Source: Wocania_A spongiicola (GTDB lineage Bacteria > Bacteroidota > Bacteroidia > Flavobacteriales > Flavobacteriaceae). Taken from it: DNA of 64,000 nt. Positions 1 through 7,710 of this stretch are shown here, one piece after another. A program made the position numbers and the translations under genes. Numbering within the stretch: the stretch's first letter is position 1; every line of letters starts with the position of its first letter. The DNA lies in NCBI RefSeq assembly GCF_023502325.1, contig NZ_JAMFLZ010000008.1:62001-126000 (forward strand), in the 5' to 3' direction. The notes beneath the pieces were generated by a model. The model did no database searches and had not been told where the DNA came from. It saw nothing but the letters and a program-made list of their open reading frames with translations.

Positions 1-327
1 ATTTTCTTTAAAAAGCTGCCACATGAATATGTAGGCAATGCCCATCATAATTGCTCCAATAAAAACATACTGTCTTCTACGGCCCCATTTTGATTTTGTA
101 TTATCTGAAATATAACCCATTATTGGGTCGGTAATAGCATCGAATATCCTTGGAAAAAAATAAACAAGAGACCACATCCAACCTGGAAAGCCCAAATCTT
201 CAACTAAAACAACCATAAATATACCTAGAATAGCAGGAAACATTTGGTTAGCTAACATACCTACCCCAAAAGCTATTTTTTGTCCAAAGGGAACTTTATC
301 TCTTGATGTAGTCTTAGTTATTGACAT
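1..327 (-). CDS. GPH-family sugar:cation symporter, N-terminal part (cut by window edge)
   Basis: Only the first 109 residues are in the window; the frame stays open to base 1. The ATG lies at 325-327. The protein starts with a KVPFGQK motif, then a membrane segment, PRIFDAITDPIMGYISD and KWGRRRQYVF, the first-loop signature of the glycoside-pentoside-hexuronide (MelB-like) symporters in the major facilitator superfamily. It is clearly paralogous to the complete symporter at 2112-3542, which has the same KVPFGQK and DAITDPxMGxISD motifs. It probably imports glucan oligosaccharides across the inner membrane and is the last visible gene of the beta-glucan locus. Its 169-bp leader is longer than most gaps in the locus, so it may have its own promoter. 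Family call is firm; substrate is inferred from context. Confidence 0.88.
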   Translation of the reverse strand, partial: MSITKTTSRDKVPFGQKIAFGVGMLANQMFPAILGIFMVVLVEDLGFPGWMWSLVYFFPRIFDAITDPIMGYISDNTKSKWGRRRQYVFIGAIMMGIAYIFMWQLFKEN

Positions 328-496
328 AATTTAATTTGAATGTGTTTTTATAATTTCTAAATATTCGTTTGATTTTGGGTTTCTTCGTTATACTTTTATT
401 AAAAAGACACTACTATAAAGGTGTATCTTAACTGTAATAAGTCATTTGTAAACGCAAACTACTTTTGATAGTTCCAGCCATTCACTTGATTCATTA

Positions 497-1408
497 TTAA
501 AATTTTAAATTCTCATGCTTATCCCATAGACCCCAATATGCTCCAACATCACCTTCGTCTCCAGTTTTCCATGATTCATCAAAAGATGAAAAATAAAATA
601 ATGGAATATCATTTTCCTTAGTCCATCTAACGGTATCAATAAAATATTTCATGGCACTAGTATCACTTGCAATAGCACCATCTAAACCTCCTCCTTCGCT
701 TGGCCAACCTGTTTCAGTGATAATAATCGGCTTACCTTGAGCCGCATCTACAACAGATCCAAACATAGCTTGCATATGCCCTAATGCATACTCTATTGGG
801 CACCCTTCCCAATAAGGATATAAGTTTGCTAAAACAACATCAGTACTCTCAACTAAAATAGGATGTCTTGAAAATTCATAATAGGCATCTACATAGCCAA
901 CAGGAATATCTAACCCTGCTAATGCTTCCTTTACTCGATTAATATACCCGACTAGTTCATCTAAAGTCAAGTCGTTCCTATATAACACTTCATTTCCTAC
1001 CGCAGCAACATCAACATTCCCATCTTTAGCTAGCTTTATTAAACCTTCTATTTCTCTTTCATTATCTTCTTTATCATCACTTAGCCATGCTCCAACTAAA
1101 GTTTTAAGACCATGCTTTTTTGCCATCATTGGTACATATTCATTTCCTTCAATACAAGAAAACGATCGGATAGCACCAACATAAGGTTTTAATATTTTTA
1201 CACGTTGCTCAACCTGTTCCATACTTATATCATCCCCTGGTGATTGCCCATCCTTGTACATGCTAAAACATATACCATGAAAACCATCTTGAATGGTTTT
1301 ATGCCATAACGCTTTTAACTCCTGTAACGAATAACCTGAAAGGTTTATACCTTTAGTTGCTTTTTGACTATATCTTGATTTATAATATGATTCTTCTCTA
1401 TAAGACAT
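497..1408 (-). CDS. GH17 beta-1,3-glucanase or glucosyltransferase, cytoplasmic
   Basis: A 303-residue single-domain GH17 TIM-barrel protein. The likely acid/base is Glu140 in AAVGNEVLYR and the nucleophile Glu232 in IITETGWPS, both in their usual sequence settings. Unlike the two GH17 lipoproteins at 5092-7664 it has no signal peptide or lipobox, so it should act in the cytoplasm on imported beta-1,3-gluco-oligosaccharides, alongside the phosphorylase at 7711-11163. It is also closer to the GITETGWPS-type bacterial GH17 enzymes and shares little sequence with the lipoprotein pair outside the catalytic motifs. Start is ATG at 1406-1408, 37 bp after the stop of the membrane protein at 1446. 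Hydrolysis versus transglycosylation cannot be told from the sequence. Confidence 0.9.
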   Translation of the reverse strand: MSYREESYYKSRYSQKATKGINLSGYSLQELKALWHKTIQDGFHGICFSMYKDGQSPGDDISMEQVEQRVKILKPYVGAIRSFSCIEGNEYVPMMAKKHGLKTLVGAWLSDDKEDNEREIEGLIKLAKDGNVDVAAVGNEVLYRNDLTLDELVGYINRVKEALAGLDIPVGYVDAYYEFSRHPILVESTDVVLANLYPYWEGCPIEYALGHMQAMFGSVVDAAQGKPIIITETGWPSEGGGLDGAIASDTSAMKYFIDTVRWTKENDIPLFYFSSFDESWKTGDEGDVGAYWGLWDKHENLKF

Positions 1409-1445
1409 TTTTATTTTCTAATTTTTTCAATAATTAAACATGCAT

Positions 1446-2063
1446 CTAAAACACACCTCTACAATTTTCCTTTGTATATATTTTAATTCTATCTACTTCT
1501 TTAGATCCTGAAGGCAATTCTTCAAGCTTTAATCCTGGATAATCATCGGCTTCCTTCCATTTTGCTATAGTAGAACTAAAAAATGAAGAAGCTGTAGAGT
1601 CTGCTTCATAAATAATCAAATCGTAGGCTTCTCCTTTTTCCCCACCAAAACGAGTAACTACCTGCCATTTACCACCTCTTTTGTATGACGTATTAGTATG
1701 ATCAGATTGTGGGTAATATCGATCATCAGTAGGGCGAATTAATACCCAAATATCATTTTTATTGGACTCTGGATAAACGCCCATTGTTAAAATTCTACAA
1801 TCCACAGAATCTTTATCTATTGGAGAAACAACTTTTACCGAATTTACTGGTCCAGTAATCTTTAACTTATTTCCTGTCGAGACTTGTTCAATTTGGGTAT
1901 TATAATTGATTAAATCTGACGAATAACTACCATAAATCATCATTAAAACACCAAGGATTCCTAAAAGTATCCCTAGTTTACTAGAACTAGATTTTTTAAC
2001 AGCGAAAAGGGTAAATACGATGAGCAAAACCCCTATTATTAGTATTATTATTTTGGTTGACAT
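1446..2063 (-). CDS. Small membrane protein with Ig-like extracytoplasmic domain, function unknown
   Basis: A 205-residue protein I do not recognise. Two hydrophobic helices (about residues 4-22 and 29-46) are joined by a short Lys/Ser-rich loop. A soluble domain of about 150 residues follows, rich in predicted beta strands and with a WVLIRPTDDRYYPQ segment, a pattern seen in small Ig-like or beta-sandwich modules. With both helices crossing, the domain would share a side with the N-terminus. The gene sits between the GPH symporter (48 bp upstream) and the cytoplasmic GH17 (37 bp downstream) in an otherwise purely glucanolytic operon. That suggests a role linked to transport or envelope sensing, but nothing in the sequence proves it. 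Confidence 0.6.
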   Translation of the reverse strand: MSTKIIILIIGVLLIVFTLFAVKKSSSSKLGILLGILGVLMMIYGSYSSDLINYNTQIEQVSTGNKLKITGPVNSVKVVSPIDKDSVDCRILTMGVYPESNKNDIWVLIRPTDDRYYPQSDHTNTSYKRGGKWQVVTRFGGEKGEAYDLIIYEADSTASSFFSSTIAKWKEADDYPGLKLEELPSGSKEVDRIKIYTKENCRGVF

Positions 2064-2095
2064 TTTATTATTTTTTTAGTTATATAAATCTATAT

Positions 2096-2114
2096 TAACA
2101 ATGTAACATTGTTA
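2096..2114. other. 19-bp palindrome over the end of the GPH symporter gene
   Basis: TAACAATGT and ACATTGTTA form perfect 9-bp arms around one central A. The palindrome covers the stop codon of the symporter gene (2112-2114) and ends 33 bp upstream of the ATG of the next gene. It lacks GC content and a clear T-run, so it is a poor terminator. It could be an operator for the last genes, or chance in AT-rich DNA. Confidence 0.3.
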
Positions 2115-3542
2115 TAACACACCTCTTCTTTCTTCTAATTGCTCTTTAATTTCTTTTGCTCTATCTTCAGAAAGACTGTATTTCCACATTGCCCAAATTG
2201 CTAAACCTGCTGTGACAACTGGAAAAACAATATCAGCAATTCTAAGATTTAATATGGTTTCTTCTGATTGTGTTGCTAGTCCGCCATCAAATCCAATAAG
2301 TTGAAGCACTAAACCTCCAAAAACCAAGGCAAGACCTTGCCCTAATTTTACAACCCACCAATACAATGCTCCAAAAGTTCCTTCTTTACGAGGCATCCCG
2401 TTTACTAATTCGTCCAAATCACAAACATCTGCAGTCATACTCATCATAAGTGTAAATAAACTTCCAAGACCAAATGACATCAATGGTATAGGAATGAACA
2501 TTAACCAAGGGTTCTCTGGCGTAAACGCCCACCATTTAAGGATATAACCAACAATTGAGAGTGCTGTTGAAATAATAAAAGCATTTTTCTTACCCCATTT
2601 ATTGGCCATAGCAGATACAATTGGAATAACAAATAAAGCAGATACTAAAGCGCTTATTGAGCTAAACCATGCAGGCCAAGTTCCAGTTGCACCGTAATCT
2701 CCATTAAACAAGTAAAATACAATAATGAAGAAACTAAATGAGGCTACAATTTGAAATCCGTTAAATACCAAAAATGTTGCACCACACAGTTTCATAAAAG
2801 GTTTATTTTTTACGGCTTCGCCAATACTTGAAACTAAATCTTTTAGATTACTAAATATAGTCTTAAGTGTAAGTTTTTTTCTATCGCCCATATTTCCAGC
2901 GTCAATACCTCGACAAAATATAGCTGGTAATACTCCTAAAAGCAAACAGCCCAACCCTACATATAATGCTAATGTTCTAATACCAATTGCTTGACTTTCG
3001 AAGATATTTTCATTTGGTATCATTGGCCAAAACCACGGAACAATAACCCAAGCAATTAAACCAACCGTTTGAGAGAAGGCCATTAAACGCGTTCTTTCGT
3101 TATAATCAGTAGTCATTTCAAAACCAAGCCCTACTAATGGTGTGGCAAACATAGTATTACCTACTAAAAAAACTAGAGACATTATTAAAAAATACCAAAA
3201 GTTGAACGTGGCAGAGTTATTCTCATCCATTTGCCAAAGCAAAACAAAGAATATGGCACTTAAAATGGCTCCAACAAAAATATAGGGTCTTCTACGCCCA
3301 TATTTAGAACTTGTATTATCAGATATAAAGCCCATTACAGGGTCGGTAATAGCATCAAAAATTCGAGGCAGCCCTCCCAATATTCCAGCCTGAAGAGGAT
3401 CCATTCCAAAGACCGTAAGCAGAAAGAACATGAATACACCTAAAGCTCCAGGAAGCAAGTTTAAAACTAAATGACCAGCTCCAAAAGCTGCTTTTTGCCC
3501 AAAAGGCACTTTATTTGTTGCTGCTGTTTTTACGTTTGGCAT
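2112..3542 (-). CDS. GPH-family sugar:cation symporter (MelB-like MFS)
   Basis: A complete 476-residue transporter with about 12 predicted helices. After a short polar N-terminus comes KVPFGQK, then PRIFDAITDPVMGFISD and KYGRRRPYIF, the loop-2/3 signature of the glycoside-pentoside-hexuronide:cation family. The C-terminus is charged (SEDRAKEIKEQLEER) and probably cytoplasmic. It lies directly downstream of the GH30 gene (34-bp gap) and upstream of the 205-residue membrane protein. It is the likely inner-membrane importer of laminari-oligosaccharides made by the periplasmic GH17 and GH30 enzymes and used by the cytoplasmic phosphorylase. Cation choice and oligosaccharide length cannot be read from the sequence. 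Confidence 0.92.
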   Translation of the reverse strand: MPNVKTAATNKVPFGQKAAFGAGHLVLNLLPGALGVFMFFLLTVFGMDPLQAGILGGLPRIFDAITDPVMGFISDNTSSKYGRRRPYIFVGAILSAIFFVLLWQMDENNSATFNFWYFLIMSLVFLVGNTMFATPLVGLGFEMTTDYNERTRLMAFSQTVGLIAWVIVPWFWPMIPNENIFESQAIGIRTLALYVGLGCLLLGVLPAIFCRGIDAGNMGDRKKLTLKTIFSNLKDLVSSIGEAVKNKPFMKLCGATFLVFNGFQIVASFSFFIIVFYLFNGDYGATGTWPAWFSSISALVSALFVIPIVSAMANKWGKKNAFIISTALSIVGYILKWWAFTPENPWLMFIPIPLMSFGLGSLFTLMMSMTADVCDLDELVNGMPRKEGTFGALYWWVVKLGQGLALVFGGLVLQLIGFDGGLATQSEETILNLRIADIVFPVVTAGLAIWAMWKYSLSEDRAKEIKEQLEERRGVL

Positions 3543-3576
3543 AATTTTAATTTTTAGTTAGTTGGTTAATTCTGGT

Positions 3577-5079
3577 TTATGATTTAGGAATCACAATGGT
3601 TTGTATAGCTTGCGCATCTATTGAAAATTCTACCTTCTTTTTATTTAGTGATAGGCTTATGGATTTGGGGATTTGTAATTCATTAAAAAGTACAATAGCA
3701 ATTGAGCCGTCTGGATTTTGAGCAGCAGTTGCCATTAATTTATCATCAGAATTTTGTAAACCAATAACTTTAGCTTCTGGTCTGATGTATTTGCTAAAAT
3801 GAGCCATAGTATGGTAAAGAGGCGTGAAGTATACCTCATCAGTATCTGGGTTGACAATTACAGGAGCAATACACCAGTTTTTAAACCAGTTTGGACCTCC
3901 TTTTGTATCTAATACCATATTCCAATCTACCCATCCGTCTACCCAATTGTTCAAACAACCAATAATATCTCTAGCATAGCGGTTAACTGGCGCATATTTA
4001 GGATGTAAGTGCTTATCCTTTTCTGGCGCCCAATCCCAGCCCCAATCTGTAGCTTCTTTTTTCCAATACCATGCATCATCTTCCCATACAGGTATTTCTG
4101 CATCTACACAAGCTTCAGATTGAATTAAAAGCTTATTTGGTGCTTTGTTATGAGCGTATTGCAATTCTTCAGGAAACACCTCAAAAGTACTCGCATACCA
4201 GTGAATAGCTGTTCCATCAAAATACTTTGATGTTTCTTCATTTTTAAATTGAGAATCTACCCATTCTTTTAGGTGTTCTCTGTTTTGATCGTATCCCAAA
4301 ATTTTCAGTTCTCCTTTTCCATCTGCTTCTAATTTTGGTCCTAAATAATTTTGAACAAAATTGGTCATTTCATCAGGTGTATAATGCATGCTTTCCCAAT
4401 TGTTGCCATTTCCTAAAGGTTCATTTTCAACAGTAAAACCCCATATATCAATACCTTCAGCTTTATAAGCGTCTGCATATTTAGAGAAGAATAATGCCCA
4501 AGTATCATAATACTCTGGAAGTAATTTTCCACCCACCCATTTGTTATTATCTTTCATCCAAGGTGCCGCAGTCCATGGCGAACCAAAAATTTTAAATCCA
4601 TCTTTAGAAGCTGCCATCGCTTCTTTTATAAATGGAATCAAATCGTCTTTGTCTTCTTCAATAGTGAAATGATCTAGATTCTTATCTCCTTCAACAGGAG
4701 CATATGAATAGTTACTTACTGAAAAATCACAAGAGTTCATATGCGTTCTTGTTAGAGAATAATGAGCGCCTTCTTCACTAAAATAAGCGTCGATAATTTT
4801 CTTGCGGTTTTCTTTACTTAACTTATTCAAAAGAAACGCTGAAGATTCGGTAAATGCACCACCAAAACCTGTAATGGTTTGGAGTTTTTGTTCAGGATTT
4901 AATGTTATAGTCACCAAACTATCTGCTTCTACGAAATTAGTAAGCTTAGTTAGTTTATTACCCTTTGCAGAAGTTTCATATACATCAATCTGTAAATCAT
5001 TATTCGCTTGTTTATTCGTTTCTTTACAACTCATAACAACTAAAAAAAGGCAGATTATATTTATTTTTAAAAACTTCAT
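3577..5079 (-). CDS. GH30 beta-1,6-glucanase, lipoprotein
   Basis: A 500-residue GH30 enzyme. The N-terminus is a lipoprotein signal ending in VVMSC with Cys18. The TIM barrel begins around ITGFGGAFTES. The acid/base is Glu220 in TVENEP and the nucleophile Glu322 in LIQSEAC. A short beta-sandwich at the C-terminus (about residues 430-500) completes the usual GH30 architecture. Related flavobacterial GH30 enzymes in laminarin loci remove the beta-1,6-linked glucose branches of laminarin. Its place next to two GH17 genes and a glucan phosphorylase supports that role. The lipid anchor puts it on the periplasmic face or the cell surface. A different GH30 activity such as glucosylceramidase is possible but does not fit the context. 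Confidence 0.93.
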   Translation of the reverse strand: MKFLKINIICLFLVVMSCKETNKQANNDLQIDVYETSAKGNKLTKLTNFVEADSLVTITLNPEQKLQTITGFGGAFTESSAFLLNKLSKENRKKIIDAYFSEEGAHYSLTRTHMNSCDFSVSNYSYAPVEGDKNLDHFTIEEDKDDLIPFIKEAMAASKDGFKIFGSPWTAAPWMKDNNKWVGGKLLPEYYDTWALFFSKYADAYKAEGIDIWGFTVENEPLGNGNNWESMHYTPDEMTNFVQNYLGPKLEADGKGELKILGYDQNREHLKEWVDSQFKNEETSKYFDGTAIHWYASTFEVFPEELQYAHNKAPNKLLIQSEACVDAEIPVWEDDAWYWKKEATDWGWDWAPEKDKHLHPKYAPVNRYARDIIGCLNNWVDGWVDWNMVLDTKGGPNWFKNWCIAPVIVNPDTDEVYFTPLYHTMAHFSKYIRPEAKVIGLQNSDDKLMATAAQNPDGSIAIVLFNELQIPKSISLSLNKKKVEFSIDAQAIQTIVIPKS

Positions 5080-5091
5080 TTTATACTTTTT

Positions 5092-6369
5092 TTAATGTGA
5101 TTGCTTTGCTTCAGCCGCAGCCGGTGGAACTAATACATCTTTCATTAAAGCTTCTTTGTCCCCATTATAGGTTTTGGTTATAGGGTTTCCATTTCTTGTT
5201 AAACCTTTAAACGTGCCTTTATCCACTTCATCCCAAAGGGCATATTTTGCTTTACCATCTACTGTAAATAATCCAAAATGCTTTTCTGAGTTCCCAGAGT
5301 TATCTCCTCCTTTCCATGGTTCATCAAAACCTTCAAAGTAAAAACATGACATTCTTGCTTCGTTAGTCCAGTCTCTCATATGCTTATAATACAGTGCTTC
5401 CTTGTATTCATCGCATGCTCTTGAACCATCTGCGCCATATTGACCAGAAGAAAAACTTGCCCATCCTGTTTCGCCAATATGAATAGGTTTATTAACACCC
5501 AAACTTTCCATGTATTTTTTTACATTTCCTGATTGCATAATGGCATAGTCTTTTGCTCTTTGCATGGAGATTTCAACCTTTTCCATATCTGTTTTACCTT
5601 CAAGCCCATCTTGATTTAACCAAAACTCTGGCTGATAATGCGTGTCATGCATTGGGTAAGTGTGCACAGAAAGAAAATCTACTGCTTTAATTAATTTGTT
5701 TAAATCCTCAACATGGTATTCTTCGCCACCACCGCCCCAAGACGCAAAATTATCTGAACTCGTAACCCATAAATCTTTAGGTAGCTTTCCTTCTTTCTTT
5801 AAGTCTTGAAGGTAGTTTACCCATTTTAAGATGACCCAAGGCTCAACATAATAAGTTGCAGCCCATTTAACCATGGCTTCATTACCTACAGCAATTACTT
5901 TTACAATATCTGGGTATTGATTAGCAAGCGCCACTGCTTTTTCCATTTGTGGTTTGTTATCAGCACTTTCTTCATTATGGATAGGAGCTTGATCTGTCCA
6001 AGCATTTTTACAATCTATCCAAGCACCAAGCATCACGTACATTTCAAAGTTTGAGTCTTCTTTTTTTAATTCACTTATAACTTTTAAAAGATTTTCAGCT
6101 TGCGGTAGATGCACCTTATATGTTCTCAGCATTTTTATACCTAGAGCATGTAAGATTTTCATATCTTCCTTTAACTCATCTAATGTTGGTTCAATGCTAT
6201 GATCTGCATGTCTGTAGCCGCCATAAGACATAGCTAAATATTCAGGGTTACCCAAAATATCTTTTGCTGTTAATTGTTTTTTCTCTACTACTTGACTCAC
6301 ATCGTTCTTTTTAGAATTATTACAAGACCACATGAAACAGGCTAAAAATATCAGTAAACAATTTCTCAT
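5092..6369 (-). CDS. GH17 endo-beta-1,3-glucanase, lipoprotein (copy 2 of tandem pair)
   Basis: A 425-residue GH17 protein with lipobox CFMWSC (Cys16). The TIM-barrel domain spans about residues 40-390, with acid/base Glu164 in IAVGNEAMVKW and nucleophile Glu299 in HIGETGWAS. It starts two bases after the stop of its paralogue at 6372-7664, and the two share long identical stretches such as DILGNPEYLA and GSRACDEYK. They are therefore a local tandem duplication. Both keep their catalytic residues, so neither is decayed. Flavobacterial GH17 enzymes of this type cut unbranched beta-1,3-glucan after GH30 debranching. It is probably periplasmic or outer-membrane anchored. The C-terminal tail (AAAEAKQSH) is short and polar. 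Confidence 0.93.
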   Translation of the reverse strand: MRNCLLIFLACFMWSCNNSKKNDVSQVVEKKQLTAKDILGNPEYLAMSYGGYRHADHSIEPTLDELKEDMKILHALGIKMLRTYKVHLPQAENLLKVISELKKEDSNFEMYVMLGAWIDCKNAWTDQAPIHNEESADNKPQMEKAVALANQYPDIVKVIAVGNEAMVKWAATYYVEPWVILKWVNYLQDLKKEGKLPKDLWVTSSDNFASWGGGGEEYHVEDLNKLIKAVDFLSVHTYPMHDTHYQPEFWLNQDGLEGKTDMEKVEISMQRAKDYAIMQSGNVKKYMESLGVNKPIHIGETGWASFSSGQYGADGSRACDEYKEALYYKHMRDWTNEARMSCFYFEGFDEPWKGGDNSGNSEKHFGLFTVDGKAKYALWDEVDKGTFKGLTRNGNPITKTYNGDKEALMKDVLVPPAAAEAKQSH

Positions 6370-6371
6370 AA

Positions 6372-7664
6372 TCAGTAATTAAAAGTTACTTCCTCTCTTT
6401 TTATTGGTGGCACTAACACATCTTTCATTAGTGTTTCTTTATCTCCACCATATGTTTTAGTAATTGGCTTACCATCTCTTGTTAAACCTTTAAAAATACC
6501 GTTATCTACTAAATTCCAAAGTGCATACTTGGCTTCTCCTTTTAAATTAATTAGCCCAAAATGGTTTTCAGACCCTAAGTCATTTGCAGCATCTTTCCAT
6601 TGCTCATCAAAGGCTTCAAAGTAGAAACATGAAATGTTATTTTTATTGCTCCATTCGCGTATTAACTCATAATATCTACCAGATTTATATTCATCGCATG
6701 CTCTAGAGCCATTTACACCGTAGTGACCATTAGACACTGTGGCCCATCCTGTTTCACCTATATGAACTGGCTTATCAACACCTAAACTTTTAATATAGTT
6801 TGTAACACTGTCGTGTTGTCTGATAGAAAACTCTAGTGCTCGTTGCATTGCAGACTCTATTTTTTCTGCATCTGTGAGTTCAACTTCGTCTTCTGGAACT
6901 AACCAAAAATTAGGATTATAATGCGAATTATGCATCGGATAAGTGTGCATTGAAATATAATCAACTGTCTTTATTAATTGTTCTAAATCTTCAGTATGAT
7001 AACTTGCATCGCCACCACCCCAAGACGAGAAATCATCTGAACAGGTAACCCATAAATCTTTTGGCAAATCTCCTTTCTTTTTTAATTCTTGTAAATGGTT
7101 TACCCATTTTAATATTACATTTGGGCGCACAAAATAACTGGTAGCCCATCTCACCATAGCCTCATTGCCAACAGCAATAATCTTTACTATATCTGGATAA
7201 GCTTTTGCAAGCGCCACTGCTCTATCGATTTCTCCTGCATTTTGCTCGCTCTCTACTTCATGATTTGGCACCATACCTGTCCATGCATTTTGACAGTCTA
7301 TCCAAGCTCCAAGCATAACATACATTTCAAAACTCGAATCCTCTGCTTTTAACTCACTTATGGCCTTTAATAGGTTGGGTGCTTGTTGTAATTGTACATT
7401 ATAGGTTCTTAGTATTTTTATACCCATTGCAGATAAAATTTTCATATCTTCTTTTAACTCTGCAATAGTAGGTTGTATATCTCTGGTTTTTTGACGATAA
7501 CCTCCGTAGGAAATAGCTAAATACTCTGGGTTTCCTAAAATATCAGCTGCTGTAATATCTTTTACTTTTCTCACGTTCTCAGATTCTTTTTTTGTACCGT
7601 TTACACAACCAAAGGCTAAAATTAAAATTGAAATTATACCTATTATGTTTTTATTGGTTTTCAC
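6372..7664 (-). CDS. GH17 endo-beta-1,3-glucanase, lipoprotein (copy 1 of tandem pair)
   Basis: A 430-residue GH17 lipoprotein (lipobox LAFGC, Cys20). The acid/base is Glu168 in IAVGNEAMVRW and the nucleophile Glu304 in HIGETGWAT. The start codon is GTG at 7662-7664: it is the only start that keeps the full signal peptide MKTNKNIIGIISILILAFGC, as no in-frame ATG follows before the lipobox. The gene lies 46 bp downstream of the phosphorylase gene and two bases upstream of its paralogue. Two near-identical architectures side by side suggest gene dosage or slightly different chain-length preference. Assignment to the family is firm; the exact product pattern is unknown. Confidence 0.92.
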   Translation of the reverse strand: MKTNKNIIGIISILILAFGCVNGTKKESENVRKVKDITAADILGNPEYLAISYGGYRQKTRDIQPTIAELKEDMKILSAMGIKILRTYNVQLQQAPNLLKAISELKAEDSSFEMYVMLGAWIDCQNAWTGMVPNHEVESEQNAGEIDRAVALAKAYPDIVKIIAVGNEAMVRWATSYFVRPNVILKWVNHLQELKKKGDLPKDLWVTCSDDFSSWGGGDASYHTEDLEQLIKTVDYISMHTYPMHNSHYNPNFWLVPEDEVELTDAEKIESAMQRALEFSIRQHDSVTNYIKSLGVDKPVHIGETGWATVSNGHYGVNGSRACDEYKSGRYYELIREWSNKNNISCFYFEAFDEQWKDAANDLGSENHFGLINLKGEAKYALWNLVDNGIFKGLTRDGKPITKTYGGDKETLMKDVLVPPIKREEVTFNY

Positions 7665-7710
7665 GTGTAAACTTCTAATGGTTGGTTAAACTTATCTGCT
7701 TTTTGTTCTG

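Noticed and set aside
4802..5095. Plus-strand open frame of 97 codons
   Set aside because: It lies entirely antisense to the N-terminal part of the GH30 gene, has no recognisable domain and reflects the codon bias of the opposite strand.
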